A stretch of 64,000 nt of DNA, from contig JBEKRQ010000001.1 of NCBI GenBank assembly GCA_049517655.1, positions 248,001 to 312,000 on the forward strand. The letters run 5' to 3'. Below, in pieces: positions 27,115-35,550 of the stretch. The translations under genes and the position numbers were made by a program. The stretch is from UBA11358 sp049517655. GTDB lineage: Bacteria; Verrucomicrobiota; Verrucomicrobiia; Limisphaerales; UBA11358. The stretch's first letter is position 1; the number at the start of each line of letters is the position of its first letter. Under the pieces are notes generated by a model. That model was not told where the DNA came from. It made no database searches and worked only from the letters and a program-made list of their open reading frames with translations.

Positions 27115-28080
27115 TTATTGTGAAACCGTCAGCACGTTGCCCTCGTTGTCCAAACTCACCGAGCCGCTGCGCACGCCCGATATTCCTTTCAGCCAGTCCG
27201 CCAAATCGTAGGAATAATTCGACCGCTCACCGGGTTGCGCCAGGTTGTTTAACAGAGGATTCAACCCCAGCGCCACTTCCCAGCCGTCGGAGATGCCGTC
27301 GCCGCTGGTGTCGGGATTGTTCGGGTCGGTGTGGCTGACCAGTTTTTCGTAAGCATCCGTCAACCCGTCGCCGTCAGCGTCATTGGTCAATCCGAGAATG
27401 AAAAATCCCTGCGGGTCGCCCAGTCCCGTCACGGTCAGATTGGTCTGCCCCGGCGCACAGCGCGTCACCCAAACCCATGTGCTCGGCGGCGTGAGGTTGG
27501 TTGTGTAGAACAAATCATAGACACCGTTGGTCACATTCCAAGGCGGATTGATCACCAAGGACGCCGTCGTGTTGGTCATCTGCTCCTGCAACCACAGGTC
27601 ATTGGTGGTGGGCATTTGGATTTGCAAACCTGGACTGTAATTACTCCCGCCACCGGAACCCGGCGGACTGGGCACGTCAGCAGCCATCACTTGCATTCCG
27701 CCTCCTCCCGCGACCAGCGATTGTCTTGATGGCGTCGCATAGTTCACATCAAGGTCGTCGAGCAAAAAGAAATAGTTCCTAAAATTCCAAACCGGAACCT
27801 GTTGCACGTCAGCGGGCAGCGGCGGCCATTCGGGATTCTGCAATGAATAAAAAGTCCCGGCTCTTCCTGCGCTCGGCAATATCGTCGGCGTCGCCGCCAG
27901 CACCCTTGTCAACTGTTCCAGTTGCGCGTCGGTCAGCGATTGAAGCGTCGTGATATTCGTCACATCCAACGAAATGGGACTGGACTGAATCGGCATCGAG
28001 GTTCCCCCGGCGTAAGCCGATTGGCACGCCACGCCTAAAATAACAATCCCCGCCAATGAAGCTCTTGAAAGTATTTTCAT
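27115..28080 (-). CDS. secreted protein with TSP3-type calcium-binding repeats
   Basis: A 321-residue protein with a signal peptide ending near SAYA. The middle is of unrecognised fold. The C-terminal third holds DADGDGLTDAYE and DTSGDGISDGWE, typical bacterial thrombospondin type 3 calcium-binding repeats, followed by a short tail. It has a strong AAGGAGG ribosome-binding site and leads the RHS operon, so it is likely to be exported with the RHS protein and to help its anchoring or assembly; that role is inference. Confidence 0.78.
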   Translation of the reverse strand: MKILSRASLAGIVILGVACQSAYAGGTSMPIQSSPISLDVTNITTLQSLTDAQLEQLTRVLAATPTILPSAGRAGTFYSLQNPEWPPLPADVQQVPVWNFRNYFFLLDDLDVNYATPSRQSLVAGGGGMQVMAADVPSPPGSGGGSNYSPGLQIQMPTTNDLWLQEQMTNTTASLVINPPWNVTNGVYDLFYTTNLTPPSTWVWVTRCAPGQTNLTVTGLGDPQGFFILGLTNDADGDGLTDAYEKLVSHTDPNNPDTSGDGISDGWEVALGLNPLLNNLAQPGERSNYSYDLADWLKGISGVRSGSVSLDNEGNVLTVSQ

Positions 28081-28159
28081 AAATTAAGCGGCCTCCTTCC
28101 GATTTGTGGTTTTAATTCATCGTGTTCGCCTGTTGAAAGGGTTCAGCGCATTTCTAAAT

Positions 28160-28176
28160 CTTTCTTTAAAAGAAAG
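28160..28176. promoter_or_regulatory. 17-bp palindrome, candidate operator
   Basis: CTTTCTTT and AAAGAAAG form a perfect palindrome around one base, in the 162-bp AT-rich gap between the divergent RHS operon and the XRE regulator gene. Such sites commonly bind dimeric HTH regulators. Binding by the adjacent regulator is inferred from position only. Confidence 0.4.
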
Positions 28177-28242
28177 CAAGATAAAAAATAAAGGGCTATT
28201 CACTGTGTTTTTTCTTCCCACTTCTTGCTTGCCTAAAGAAGC

Positions 28243-28464
28243 GTGCCCAAATCCTTGCGACATCAAAAAATAATTGGCGAGGCCATTCGCCGATACAGAA
28301 AACGCGTCAAACTGAGTCAGGAAAAATTGGCGGAAAAGGCTGATTTGCATCCTGTTTATGTAGGCGAATTGGAACGTGGCGAAGAAACGGCAAGCGTTCA
28401 TGCCCTTCTAAAAATCGCCAGAGCGTTGAATGTTCGCATGCGCGATTTGGTGAACGAACTGTGA
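28243..28464 (+). CDS. XRE-family HTH transcriptional regulator
   Basis: A 73-residue protein that is almost entirely one HTH_XRE/Cro-CI domain: IGEAIRRYRKRVKLSQEKLAEKADLHPVYVGELERGEETASVHALLKIARAL. It starts at a GTG (28243). Transcribed divergently from the RHS operon, it is a good candidate to control it and its own synthesis. A reading frame on the opposite strand at 28117-28401 is a shadow. Confidence 0.88.
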   Translation: MPKSLRHQKIIGEAIRRYRKRVKLSQEKLAEKADLHPVYVGELERGEETASVHALLKIARALNVRMRDLVNEL

Positions 28465-28626
28465 GCCGATTCTTTTTCGCAAGCAGTTTCCCAGCCGAAT
28501 CCTACAAAGCCGGTCTTGAAGCTGGCAGGCGGGCCAAGGAAGGAATGTTCCAGTCCACAGAAGGGGAGTGAAATTTGTGACGGGTTCTGCTTGGCAAACG
28601 AGCTGTTCGTGGATTAGCTGGTCGCC

Positions 28627-29172
28627 ATGAGCATCGTTACCAAAACCGGGGATCAGGGAACGACAGGATTGATGTATGGCCGGCGTGTGCCGAAAAATCA
28701 TCCGCGCGTCGAGACGTGCGGCGCGGTGGATGAGTTGAACGCCGCGCTGGGCTTCGCGCGCGCGACGGCGGAATACGATTTCGTACACGGCAATTTGCTC
28801 GCAATTCAGAAAGACCTGATTGTGTTAATGGGCGAGATCAGCGTCGCATTGGAGGATTTGCCGCGTTATGTAAAGGACGGTCACCCACTCGTTACACCGG
28901 AAATGACGGCAAAACTCGACGCACTTGTTCGCGAGATTGAGTCGCAGAATGCCGGTTTGAAGGGTTGGGCGATGCCGGGCGGGACGGTAAATGCCGCCGC
29001 ATTGGACGTGGCGCGGACGGTTTGCCGTCGTGCCGAACGGCGTGTATGCGGGTTGAAGGAGTCCGGTGAACTGCGGAACGCGGAAATTGTGATTTATCTC
29101 AATCGTTTATCAGATTTGCTGTGGCTGTTCGCGCGCTGGGTGGAGGCAAAAGCGAAGCCGACAGGGAAGTAA
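28627..29172 (+). CDS. PduO-type cob(I)alamin adenosyltransferase
   Basis: Transfers the adenosyl group of ATP to cob(I)alamin to form coenzyme B12. The N-terminal ATP-binding block TKTGDQGTTGLMYG and the later VCRRAERRVCGL (with the conserved RxxCRRAER-type motif) are diagnostic for the PduO family. The length of 181 is normal. No cobalamin riboswitch is visible upstream. It stands alone; the neighbours do not point to a B12 pathway. Confidence 0.92.
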   Translation: MSIVTKTGDQGTTGLMYGRRVPKNHPRVETCGAVDELNAALGFARATAEYDFVHGNLLAIQKDLIVLMGEISVALEDLPRYVKDGHPLVTPEMTAKLDALVREIESQNAGLKGWAMPGGTVNAAALDVARTVCRRAERRVCGLKESGELRNAEIVIYLNRLSDLLWLFARWVEAKAKPTGK

Positions 29173-29213
29173 AACAGACGTCGTTTGAACTTCAACCCTC
29201 CTAACGTGTGCAA

Positions 29214-29903
29214 TTAGGGGCGCAGATGTGGTTTTTTCATGGCCGTAAAGACGGTGAATAATTCGTTGCCGATGCGGCGTGCCGATTTGAGCACAAATCG
29301 TCGCGCCCCGGCAATTTTAGGAATGCCTTTGCCATCGGCAATCGTCGGCGCATTACGACCGCCGAAAATTTTCGGGCAGATCGTAAGGTGAAACTCGTCC
29401 ACCAAACCGGCGCGGAACAAAGCATCATTCAATTCACCGCCGCCTTCGCAAAGCAGCCGTCTGACGCCCCATTTTTTCCGCAACCACCGGAGCGCAATCC
29501 TGAAGTTGATTTCTCTCCGGCCACAAATTTTCACTTCGTCAGCCAGCGCGCGAAGCCGCTTCAACCGGTTCGCCTTTGCCCGGCACGTGGTGAGGATGAT
29601 GATGGAAGAAAAATGGCGCTTGAATACTTCCGCGCGGGGATTGACCGAACCGGAGCGGCTGACAATCACGCTCAAATTATATTCCGCCAAACCGCGTTTG
29701 AGCCGCCGTCGCCGGAACTTTGCCGGGCCAGGTTCCATGGTGATGGAAGCCGAATCAACAGTGCGCGCGCCAGCCATCACTGCATCCGTTGTGGCGCGCA
29801 ACCCCAGCATATGCTCGTGGTCGCGCGGGCTGCCAAATGACGCTGCCGCGCGGTTCACCATCGCAATTTTTCCGTCCGCCGTCATCGCCATGTTCACCAG
29901 CAT
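29214..29903 (-). CDS. RibD C-terminal-like pyrimidine reductase
   Basis: A 229-residue stand-alone reductase of the RibD C-terminal/dihydrofolate-reductase-like fold. It shows LVNMAMTADGKIA at the start, GLRATTDAVMAGARTVDSA with the family RxxxDA(V/I)xxGxxT pattern, and LLCEGGGELNDALFRAGLVDEFHLTICP near the end. The family reduces the ribosyl side chain of a pyrimidine intermediate in riboflavin synthesis, but stand-alone homologues may have other substrates. The ATG at 29903 is preferred because upstream codons fall in a heptamer repeat. Confidence 0.85.
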   Translation of the reverse strand: MLVNMAMTADGKIAMVNRAAASFGSPRDHEHMLGLRATTDAVMAGARTVDSASITMEPGPAKFRRRRLKRGLAEYNLSVIVSRSGSVNPRAEVFKRHFSSIIILTTCRAKANRLKRLRALADEVKICGRREINFRIALRWLRKKWGVRRLLCEGGGELNDALFRAGLVDEFHLTICPKIFGGRNAPTIADGKGIPKIAGARRFVLKSARRIGNELFTVFTAMKKPHLRP

Positions 29904-29911
29904 GAATGGCG

Positions 29912-29975
29912 ATTTTGAGTTTTTGGTTTTCAATTTTGAGTTCACCAAGATTTCAACTTAAAACTAAAAATTCAA
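29912..29975. repeat. two-armed heptamer repeat
   Basis: T-rich 7-bp words (TTTTGAG, TTTTCAA) on the left and A-rich words (AAACTTA, AAATTCA) on the right form loosely inverted arms between the RibD-like gene and queA. Confidence 0.6.
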
Positions 29976-29978
29976 AAC

Positions 29979-31058
29979 TTAAAGGATGAGCATTGCGTCA
30001 CCGTAACTATAAAAACGGTAACGCTCGCGGATCGCTTCGGCGTAGGCCGATAAAATCACATCGCGTCCGCGGGTTTCGCCCGGCGCAGCAAATGCGCTTG
30101 CGAGCATCAGCAGGGTCGAGCGCGGCAAATGGAAATTTGTCAACAATGCGTCCGTGATTGGAAATCGAAACGGCGGATGAATGAAAATGCGCGTTTTTCC
30201 TGAGGTTTTCGTCAGTTTTCCGCCATTTTGCGCCGCCACGCTTTCGAGCACGCGGACGGTTGTTGTGCCGACTGCAATGACGCGGCATCCGGCGATTTTC
30301 GCCTGATGGATTGCACGCACGGTTTCTTCGCCGAGTTCATAACCCTCCTCGTGCATTTTGTGCGCGGCGAGGGTTTCAGTTTTAACAGGCAGAAACGTGC
30401 CGGAACCAACATGAAGCGTGACAAAGCAAATCTTCACGCTCCGTGAACGGATATCATCGAGCAACTTTTCGGTAAAATGAAGTCCTGCCGTTGGCGCGGC
30501 AACCGAGCCGTCGGTTTTGGCGAAAACAGTTTGATAACGTTCCCTGTCTTCCAGCATGTCGCTTGAGTTCCGGCGCGTGATGTAAGGCGGCAACGGGGCT
30601 TCGCCGAGTCGGTCCAGTTCGCGTTTAATGTCCGCCGTGCCGGAAAAGCTCAACCGCCGGTGTCCTTCGTCGTTGGTTTCAACCACCGTTGCCTGTATTT
30701 TGGTTAATTGACCGTTCGCATCGCGAAGAACAATTTGCGTTTTCATGCGAGCGCGTTTGGCCGGACGCAACATCGTCCACCAATCATTTATTGATTTTTC
30801 TTCAAGCAGCAGGATTTCAAATCGACCGCCGGTATGAGCGTTGACGCCATGCAAACGGGCTGGAATCACGCGGGAATCGTTCAGCACGAGCACATCGCCC
30901 TCATGGAAAAATTCCAATACCGCGCCAAACCCCCGATGCTCAACCTGCCCATTGGCCCGGTTTAGCACCAAAAGCCGTGATTCATCCCGCCTTGGGGCAG
31001 GATGTTGGGCAATCAGCTCTTGTGGCAGTTCGAAGTCAAAATCGGCTGTTCGCATCAC
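29979..31058 (-). CDS. queA: S-adenosylmethionine:tRNA ribosyltransferase-isomerase
   Basis: Makes epoxyqueuosine in tRNA by transferring and isomerising the ribosyl part of S-adenosylmethionine. The 359-residue length and the start MRTADFDFELPQELIAQHPA, the block DVLVLNDSRVIPARL, the long middle region with APTAGLHFT and the ending TNFHLPRSTLLMLASAFA are typical. Two adjacent Met codons (31058, 31055) could serve as start. Its start lies about 120 bp from the divergent mraZ promoter. queD, a second queuosine gene, is at 53.4 kb. Confidence 0.95.
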   Translation of the reverse strand: MMRTADFDFELPQELIAQHPAPRRDESRLLVLNRANGQVEHRGFGAVLEFFHEGDVLVLNDSRVIPARLHGVNAHTGGRFEILLLEEKSINDWWTMLRPAKRARMKTQIVLRDANGQLTKIQATVVETNDEGHRRLSFSGTADIKRELDRLGEAPLPPYITRRNSSDMLEDRERYQTVFAKTDGSVAAPTAGLHFTEKLLDDIRSRSVKICFVTLHVGSGTFLPVKTETLAAHKMHEEGYELGEETVRAIHQAKIAGCRVIAVGTTTVRVLESVAAQNGGKLTKTSGKTRIFIHPPFRFPITDALLTNFHLPRSTLLMLASAFAAPGETRGRDVILSAYAEAIRERYRFYSYGDAMLIL

Positions 31059-31177
31059 GGCTTAAGGGTAGTCCGATGACGATTGGAAAGACAGAATTGA
31101 CTGTTTTTGCTGTAATTTCAAGGAATCAGGCTGTGAATAACTTCTGAATAAACCCCAAAATTTAGGCAAAATTAATG

Positions 31178-31222
31178 TTGACATTGGGTGGGTTAAAGTG
31201 TATGAAAGTGGGGAGTTGTGGG
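31178..31222 (+). promoter_or_regulatory. sigma70-type promoter overlapping four MraZ-type boxes
   Basis: TTGACA (31178-31183), a 17-bp spacer and TATGAA (31201-31206) form a promoter for the dcw operon. Overlapping it are GTGGG boxes at 31188-31192, 31208-31212 and 31218-31222, with the degenerate GTGTA at 31198-31202, each separated by five bases. That spacing is the known MraZ operator layout and suggests autoregulation of the cluster. Confidence 0.8.
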
Positions 31223-31255
31223 AAGGAAAGCCATTTTGTTTTTTTCTGTGAACAA

Positions 31256-31720
31256 ATGAGCGGAAACAAAAATAAAGAGCCGACCTATTATAATTCGTGC
31301 TTTCGGCATGGCGTGGATGTGAAACGTCGTGTGCAAATCCCTGCCAAATGGAGGCCGCAACAGGCGGGTGTGGAGCTGACGTTAATCCTTTGGCCGCGGG
31401 AGGGCACTGGGCCGTGCGTACGCGTGTTGCCGCCTGCGCAGATGGCGAAGCTGATGCAGTCCATTGACGGGATGCCCAATAGCGATCCCAAGAAAGTGGT
31501 TTTGAAACGGATCATTGGCAGCGGCTCGGCACAGGCGAGCGTGGACAAGGCCGGACGAATTTGTTTGCCAGAAGAAATGGCACGTGGAGCAGGCATCAAA
31601 AATGAGGTGACACTGGTCGGGTTACTTGACCGCTTCGAGATTTGGAATCCGGAGCATTACGAGAAAGTCCAAACTGCCGACGCCGCGTTGGCGCCCGACG
31701 CCTTCAGACTGATGGAGTAA
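31256..31720 (+). CDS. mraZ: MraZ, dcw-cluster transcriptional regulator
   Basis: A DNA-binding repressor of the division/cell-wall cluster, made of two AbrB-like halves. Each carries the family pattern: HGVDVKRRVQIPAKWR in the first half and ASVDKAGRICLPEEM in the second. The ATG at 31256 gives 154 residues; an upstream in-frame TTG would add residues encoded by the operator region and is rejected. Four box-like operators lie directly upstream. It opens the cluster; the next gene starts 4 bp later. Confidence 0.92.
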   Translation: MSGNKNKEPTYYNSCFRHGVDVKRRVQIPAKWRPQQAGVELTLILWPREGTGPCVRVLPPAQMAKLMQSIDGMPNSDPKKVVLKRIIGSGSAQASVDKAGRICLPEEMARGAGIKNEVTLVGLLDRFEIWNPEHYEKVQTADAALAPDAFRLME

Positions 31721-31724
31721 AATT

Positions 31725-32231
31725 ATGAACCTTGGAAAATTATTGGCCGCTGGAAAAAACATTAAAGGTGGACGCGAGGAAATTTCCTATCGCGTCAACA
31801 AACGTATTTATTTGCCGAAATTCGGTCCGGCAAGAAACCCCTTCAAATTCCCGGATAAAGCGGGGCCGACAAGGGCTGTGGTGGAGACCGCCGCTGCACT
31901 AGTCAAAGAGGAAATCGCACTGGTCGCGGCCAAGACGCAAAAGCTGCCGACGTTGCCCGCCGCGCCATCATGCCCAGCCTCCTGGGTGGGCAAACTCAAC
32001 CCGGTTTCACTGTGGCGCGGTTCGCCACTGCCGGACACACAGCCGTCCGTGCAGTCCGAGTTGTCGTTGGACGGTGTGAAAGTGGTGCACAACGACCTGA
32101 GCGACGCGGATGTGAAAGTGGTGCCGATTAAATCCCGGACGGCGCACGAAATGGCTGTGCCGGTCCTGCCGCCGCCGAAAAAACCATGGGAATTTCTGGC
32201 TGAGCGGATGTTTCAGGCAACAGTGGATTAA
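31725..32231 (+). CDS. unknown protein between mraZ and rsmH
   Basis: A 168-residue protein of no family I recognise, beginning MNLGKLLAAGKNIKGGREE. The N-terminal 40 residues are basic with Gly/Lys/Tyr, the middle is Pro/Ala-rich and predicted disordered, and the end is acidic then Pro-rich (PVLPPPKKPWEFLAERMF). No signal peptide or membrane segment. Tight spacing (4 bp after mraZ, 21 bp before rsmH) makes it part of the operon and suggests a division or cell-wall link. Confidence 0.75.
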   Translation: MNLGKLLAAGKNIKGGREEISYRVNKRIYLPKFGPARNPFKFPDKAGPTRAVVETAAALVKEEIALVAAKTQKLPTLPAAPSCPASWVGKLNPVSLWRGSPLPDTQPSVQSELSLDGVKVVHNDLSDADVKVVPIKSRTAHEMAVPVLPPPKKPWEFLAERMFQATVD

Positions 32232-32252
32232 ACAACGGCAAAACAATGCACA

Positions 32253-33182
32253 GTGTCAGAGTTCGTTCACAAATCAGTGATGGCGGCGGAGGTGTTGGAC
32301 GCGCTCAAGCCGAGGCCGGGCGGTCGTTACGCCGATGGCACGCTCGGCGGAGCTGGACACGCGGTGACCATCTTGACCGCGAGTTCACCGACTGGATGGC
32401 TGTTTGGGTGCGATCGCGATGGCGTCGCGATTGAAATCGCGCGTGTGCGGCTCGCGGGATTTGCCGGACGGTTTGAAATCCGCCGCGGAAATTTTGCGGA
32501 AATGGCCGGATGGATCCCGGCGGCGGGTTGCGATGGTGTGCTGCTGGACTTGGGCGTGAGTTCGTCGCAACTGGATTCGCCCGAACGCGGGTTCAGTTTC
32601 CAGCATGATGGCCCGCTGGATATGCGGATGGACGATCGGCAAACACTGACGGCGGCGGATTTGGTGAACGGGGCGGACGCGAAAGAGCTGGCGAGGATTT
32701 TTTGGGAATTTGGCGGCGAGCGCGAGTCGCGGCGGTTTGCAAAGGAGATTGTGCGCGACCGCGAGCGGCAAAAATTTGAAACAACATGGCAGTTGGCGGA
32801 ATTGATCGAGCGGCTCAGTCCGCGCCGCGGAAAAAAGGCGCATCCGGCGACAAAGGTTTTTCAGGCGTTGCGGATCGCGGTGAACGATGAAATTGGTTCT
32901 TTGAAACGCGGCTTGGACACCGCTGTGAAAATTTTGAAGCCCGGCGGGCGATTGGCGGTCATTACGTTTCATTCGCTCGAAGATCGCGTGGTGAAGGAAT
33001 TCGGACGCGAGCGCAGTCGCGGCTATACCTTCACAGGGAAAGTGGATGTGCCGGAATTGCGTGAATCGCTGGCGCCGGAATTAAAATGGGTGACGCGCAA
33101 GGCAATCCGTCCAGGCGAGGTTGAGTTTGAAGAAAATCCGCGCAGCCGCAGCGCGCAACTGCGGGTGCTGGAGAGAATTTAG
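32253..33182 (+). CDS. rsmH: 16S rRNA (cytosine(1402)-N(4))-methyltransferase
   Basis: Methylates N4 of C1402 in 16S rRNA. The GTG start at 32253 leads to FVHKSVMAAEVLDAL, the typical opening. The SAM-binding motif YADGTLGGAGH, the block GVLLDLGVSSSQLD and PERGFSFQHDGPLDMRMD, and the late motif VITFHSLEDRVVK are all present. Length 309 is normal. It is followed directly by the FtsL-like gene with no spacer. Confidence 0.96.
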   Translation: MSEFVHKSVMAAEVLDALKPRPGGRYADGTLGGAGHAVTILTASSPTGWLFGCDRDGVAIEIARVRLAGFAGRFEIRRGNFAEMAGWIPAAGCDGVLLDLGVSSSQLDSPERGFSFQHDGPLDMRMDDRQTLTAADLVNGADAKELARIFWEFGGERESRRFAKEIVRDRERQKFETTWQLAELIERLSPRRGKKAHPATKVFQALRIAVNDEIGSLKRGLDTAVKILKPGGRLAVITFHSLEDRVVKEFGRERSRGYTFTGKVDVPELRESLAPELKWVTRKAIRPGEVEFEENPRSRSAQLRVLERI

Positions 33183-33554
33183 ATGGCAAAAAATCAAAGA
33201 AGTCAGTCGGCGGCAATCCGGTTTTGTCCGGCACTGAAGGCGTTGTTTCTGTGTTTGCTGATTGCCGGTCTGGCAGTGGGTTACGTCTGGCAAAAAGGTC
33301 AGATTTACCAGCTCGGCCGGCAAATCACGGCGTGCGAGAGCCGCTTGGTGCGGTTGCGGGACGAGAATCAAAAGTTAGGCGACCAGCTTGCAGTGTTGCG
33401 TTCGCCGGTCATGCTGGATCAACGCGTCCGCGAATTGAACCTCGGCCTGGTGCCCGCGCAACCGGCACAAATTTACCGGCTGGTCGAGCCGCCGCCGAAT
33501 GAAAACTCAAAACGTCAGTTCGCCGCGCGACAGAACAGCAGGATGATGCAATGA
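33183..33554 (+). CDS. FtsL-like division protein
   Basis: A 123-residue protein with a short basic N-terminal tail, one membrane helix (about residues 19-36) and then a Leu/Gln/Arg-rich helix with coiled-coil character (IYQLGRQITACESRLVRLRDENQKLGDQLA). This architecture and its place between rsmH and ftsI are those of FtsL. Sequence conservation is low across the family, so the call rests on architecture and position. Confidence 0.8.
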   Translation: MAKNQRSQSAAIRFCPALKALFLCLLIAGLAVGYVWQKGQIYQLGRQITACESRLVRLRDENQKLGDQLAVLRSPVMLDQRVRELNLGLVPAQPAQIYRLVEPPPNENSKRQFAARQNSRMMQ

Positions 33555-33627
33555 TGTGAACAATTGTGGCCGCCGCCCGTGACGCTGTCGGGTGAGGAAC
33601 CGATCGCCGCGGGCGGTTGGCCATTTT

Positions 33628-35550
33628 ATGATGACAAAACGATTACAGCTAAAACGCGTGCTGTTATTGTTGGTGTTGCTCAGCTTGTCGTTTGTCGGAC
33701 TGTGCTACCGGCTTGTGGATTTGCAAGTGCTGCGTCATGACGAGTTGGCGGCACTGGCTCAGCAAAACACACAGCGCGAATTTTGGCGCGCGCCACGTCG
33801 GGGCAACATTCTCGATGCGCACGGCAATTTGCTTGCAACGAGCATTTTTGTGAAAACGGTTTGTGCTGATCCGACTTTGATTGGCAATCAGCAGGCTGTC
33901 GTCGCACGCGCGCTTGCACCGTTGCTGCAAATGAACGAGAGCGAGCTGTGCAAAAAATTACTCCCGCGCATCCGGCAAAATGAAAAGGGCGAAACAATCA
34001 CCAACCACTATGTCGTTCTCCAGCACAAGGTCACAGACGAAACCTGGCAAAAAATACAACTGATGATGAACCAGCTTCCGTTCGGTGTGGATGAAACCAG
34101 GTTGCCAGGAAATCAGCGCGCGTTTTTTCGCACCCTGCGCCAGGATGCGATTTTCGCCGAACCGGTGGACGATCAATTGCGCGTGTATCCAAACGCTTCG
34201 CTCGCGGCGCATGTCCTCGGTTTTGTGGAGACGGATGAAATGCAAATAAACGGACGGCAAGTTTCACAACCATCCGGTCGCGACGGTATCGAATTGGTTT
34301 TGAATTCCGCATTGGGTGGCGTCGCCGGCTGGCGCGTAACCGACACTGACCGGCAACACCGCGAGCTCGCTGCGTTGCGTGACGAAGATGTGCAACCGCG
34401 CAACGGCTTGAATGCGGTGTTGACGATTGACGCGGTCATTCAGCACATCCTCGAAACCGCGCTGGCTGACACGATGCAAAAGCACACGCCCATCAGCATC
34501 ACTGGCATTATTATGCGTCCGCGCACAGGTGAAATTCTGGCGATGGCAACGCTGCCGAATTTTGATCCGAATAATCCCGGTGTGTCACCCGCCGACGCGC
34601 GCCGCAACCGTATCATCAGCGATCTTATGGAGCCGGGTTCGACGTTTAAAGTCGTCGCTGTAGCCGGTGCATTGAACGATGGCGTGGTGCAACTGGATGA
34701 CACATTCAATTGCGAGGAGGGGCATTTTGCCTATGCCGGGCGGGTTTTGCACGATCACGAGCCGTTTGGGATTTTAAACACCAAAAGCATCATCACAAAA
34801 TCATCAAATATCGGCGCGGCAAAAATTGGAATCAGGCTCGGCGAAGGCAGGCTTTACGATTATGTGTGCGATTTTGGATTTAGCCAGCGCACGGGCATTC
34901 CGCTGCCGGGCGAGGTTGCCGGCATTTTGCATCCGGTCAGGGATTGGAGCAAAGTGTCCATTGCGCAAATTCCAATGGGGCAGGGTGTGGCGGTGACGCG
35001 ATTGCAAATGATCATGGCCATGGGCGCGTTGGCGAACAACGGCTGGCTCATGCGACCGATGCTCGTGAGTCGCCTCGAGGATCGTGATGGGAATGTCGTG
35101 CAGCAATACGCCCCACAGCGTGTGCGTCAGGTCATCAGCGGCGCCACCGACAAGCTGATGGTGGAAGCGCTCAAAACCGTTGTGTCGCCGGATGGCACGG
35201 CGCCGGGCGCGGCGATGAAGGATTATACCGCTGCAGGCAAAACCGGCACGGCGCAAAAAGTGGAGAATGGCGCCTATGCCGAACATAAATTCTTTTCTTC
35301 GTTCATCGGGTTCTTTCCCGCGGACGATCCGCAACTTTGTATTTCAATTGTGATGGATGAGCCGAAGGAAGGTTATTACGGCGGACAGGTTTGCGGGCCC
35401 GTGTTCAGGGAGGTTGCCGAGCGGTGTGCGAGTTATTTGAGCATTCCACCGGCTGAAAATCTGCAACAGCCAAAATCCGTCACGGTCTCTCGTGGCAACC
35501 AGCATTTCGAAACCGCGCGCGAATATGCAGAATCCATGAAGCAACGTTGA
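33628..35550 (+). CDS. ftsI: division transpeptidase FtsI (PBP3-type)
   Basis: Cross-links septal peptidoglycan. The ATG at 33628 gives 640 residues with one N-terminal membrane helix. The PBP dimerisation domain follows, with REFWRAPRRGNILDAHG, then the transpeptidase domain with the SxxK motif EPGSTFK (catalytic Ser about 338), SxN in KSSNIGAAK, and KTG in AAGKTGTAQK. No PASTA domain is visible. A GTG 36 bp upstream is a weaker start. murF starts inside its stop (TTGA). Confidence 0.95.
   Translation: MMTKRLQLKRVLLLLVLLSLSFVGLCYRLVDLQVLRHDELAALAQQNTQREFWRAPRRGNILDAHGNLLATSIFVKTVCADPTLIGNQQAVVARALAPLLQMNESELCKKLLPRIRQNEKGETITNHYVVLQHKVTDETWQKIQLMMNQLPFGVDETRLPGNQRAFFRTLRQDAIFAEPVDDQLRVYPNASLAAHVLGFVETDEMQINGRQVSQPSGRDGIELVLNSALGGVAGWRVTDTDRQHRELAALRDEDVQPRNGLNAVLTIDAVIQHILETALADTMQKHTPISITGIIMRPRTGEILAMATLPNFDPNNPGVSPADARRNRIISDLMEPGSTFKVVAVAGALNDGVVQLDDTFNCEEGHFAYAGRVLHDHEPFGILNTKSIITKSSNIGAAKIGIRLGEGRLYDYVCDFGFSQRTGIPLPGEVAGILHPVRDWSKVSIAQIPMGQGVAVTRLQMIMAMGALANNGWLMRPMLVSRLEDRDGNVVQQYAPQRVRQVISGATDKLMVEALKTVVSPDGTAPGAAMKDYTAAGKTGTAQKVENGAYAEHKFFSSFIGFFPADDPQLCISIVMDEPKEGYYGGQVCGPVFREVAERCASYLSIPPAENLQQPKSVTVSRGNQHFETAREYAESMKQR

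Noticed and set aside
28117..28401. 94-residue frame on the minus strand over the XRE gene
   Set aside because: It is antisense to a clear HTH domain and has no coding-like composition or motif.
28465..28626. Possible cobalamin riboswitch before the adenosyltransferase
   Set aside because: No B12-box-like sequence or the expected stems were seen in this leader.
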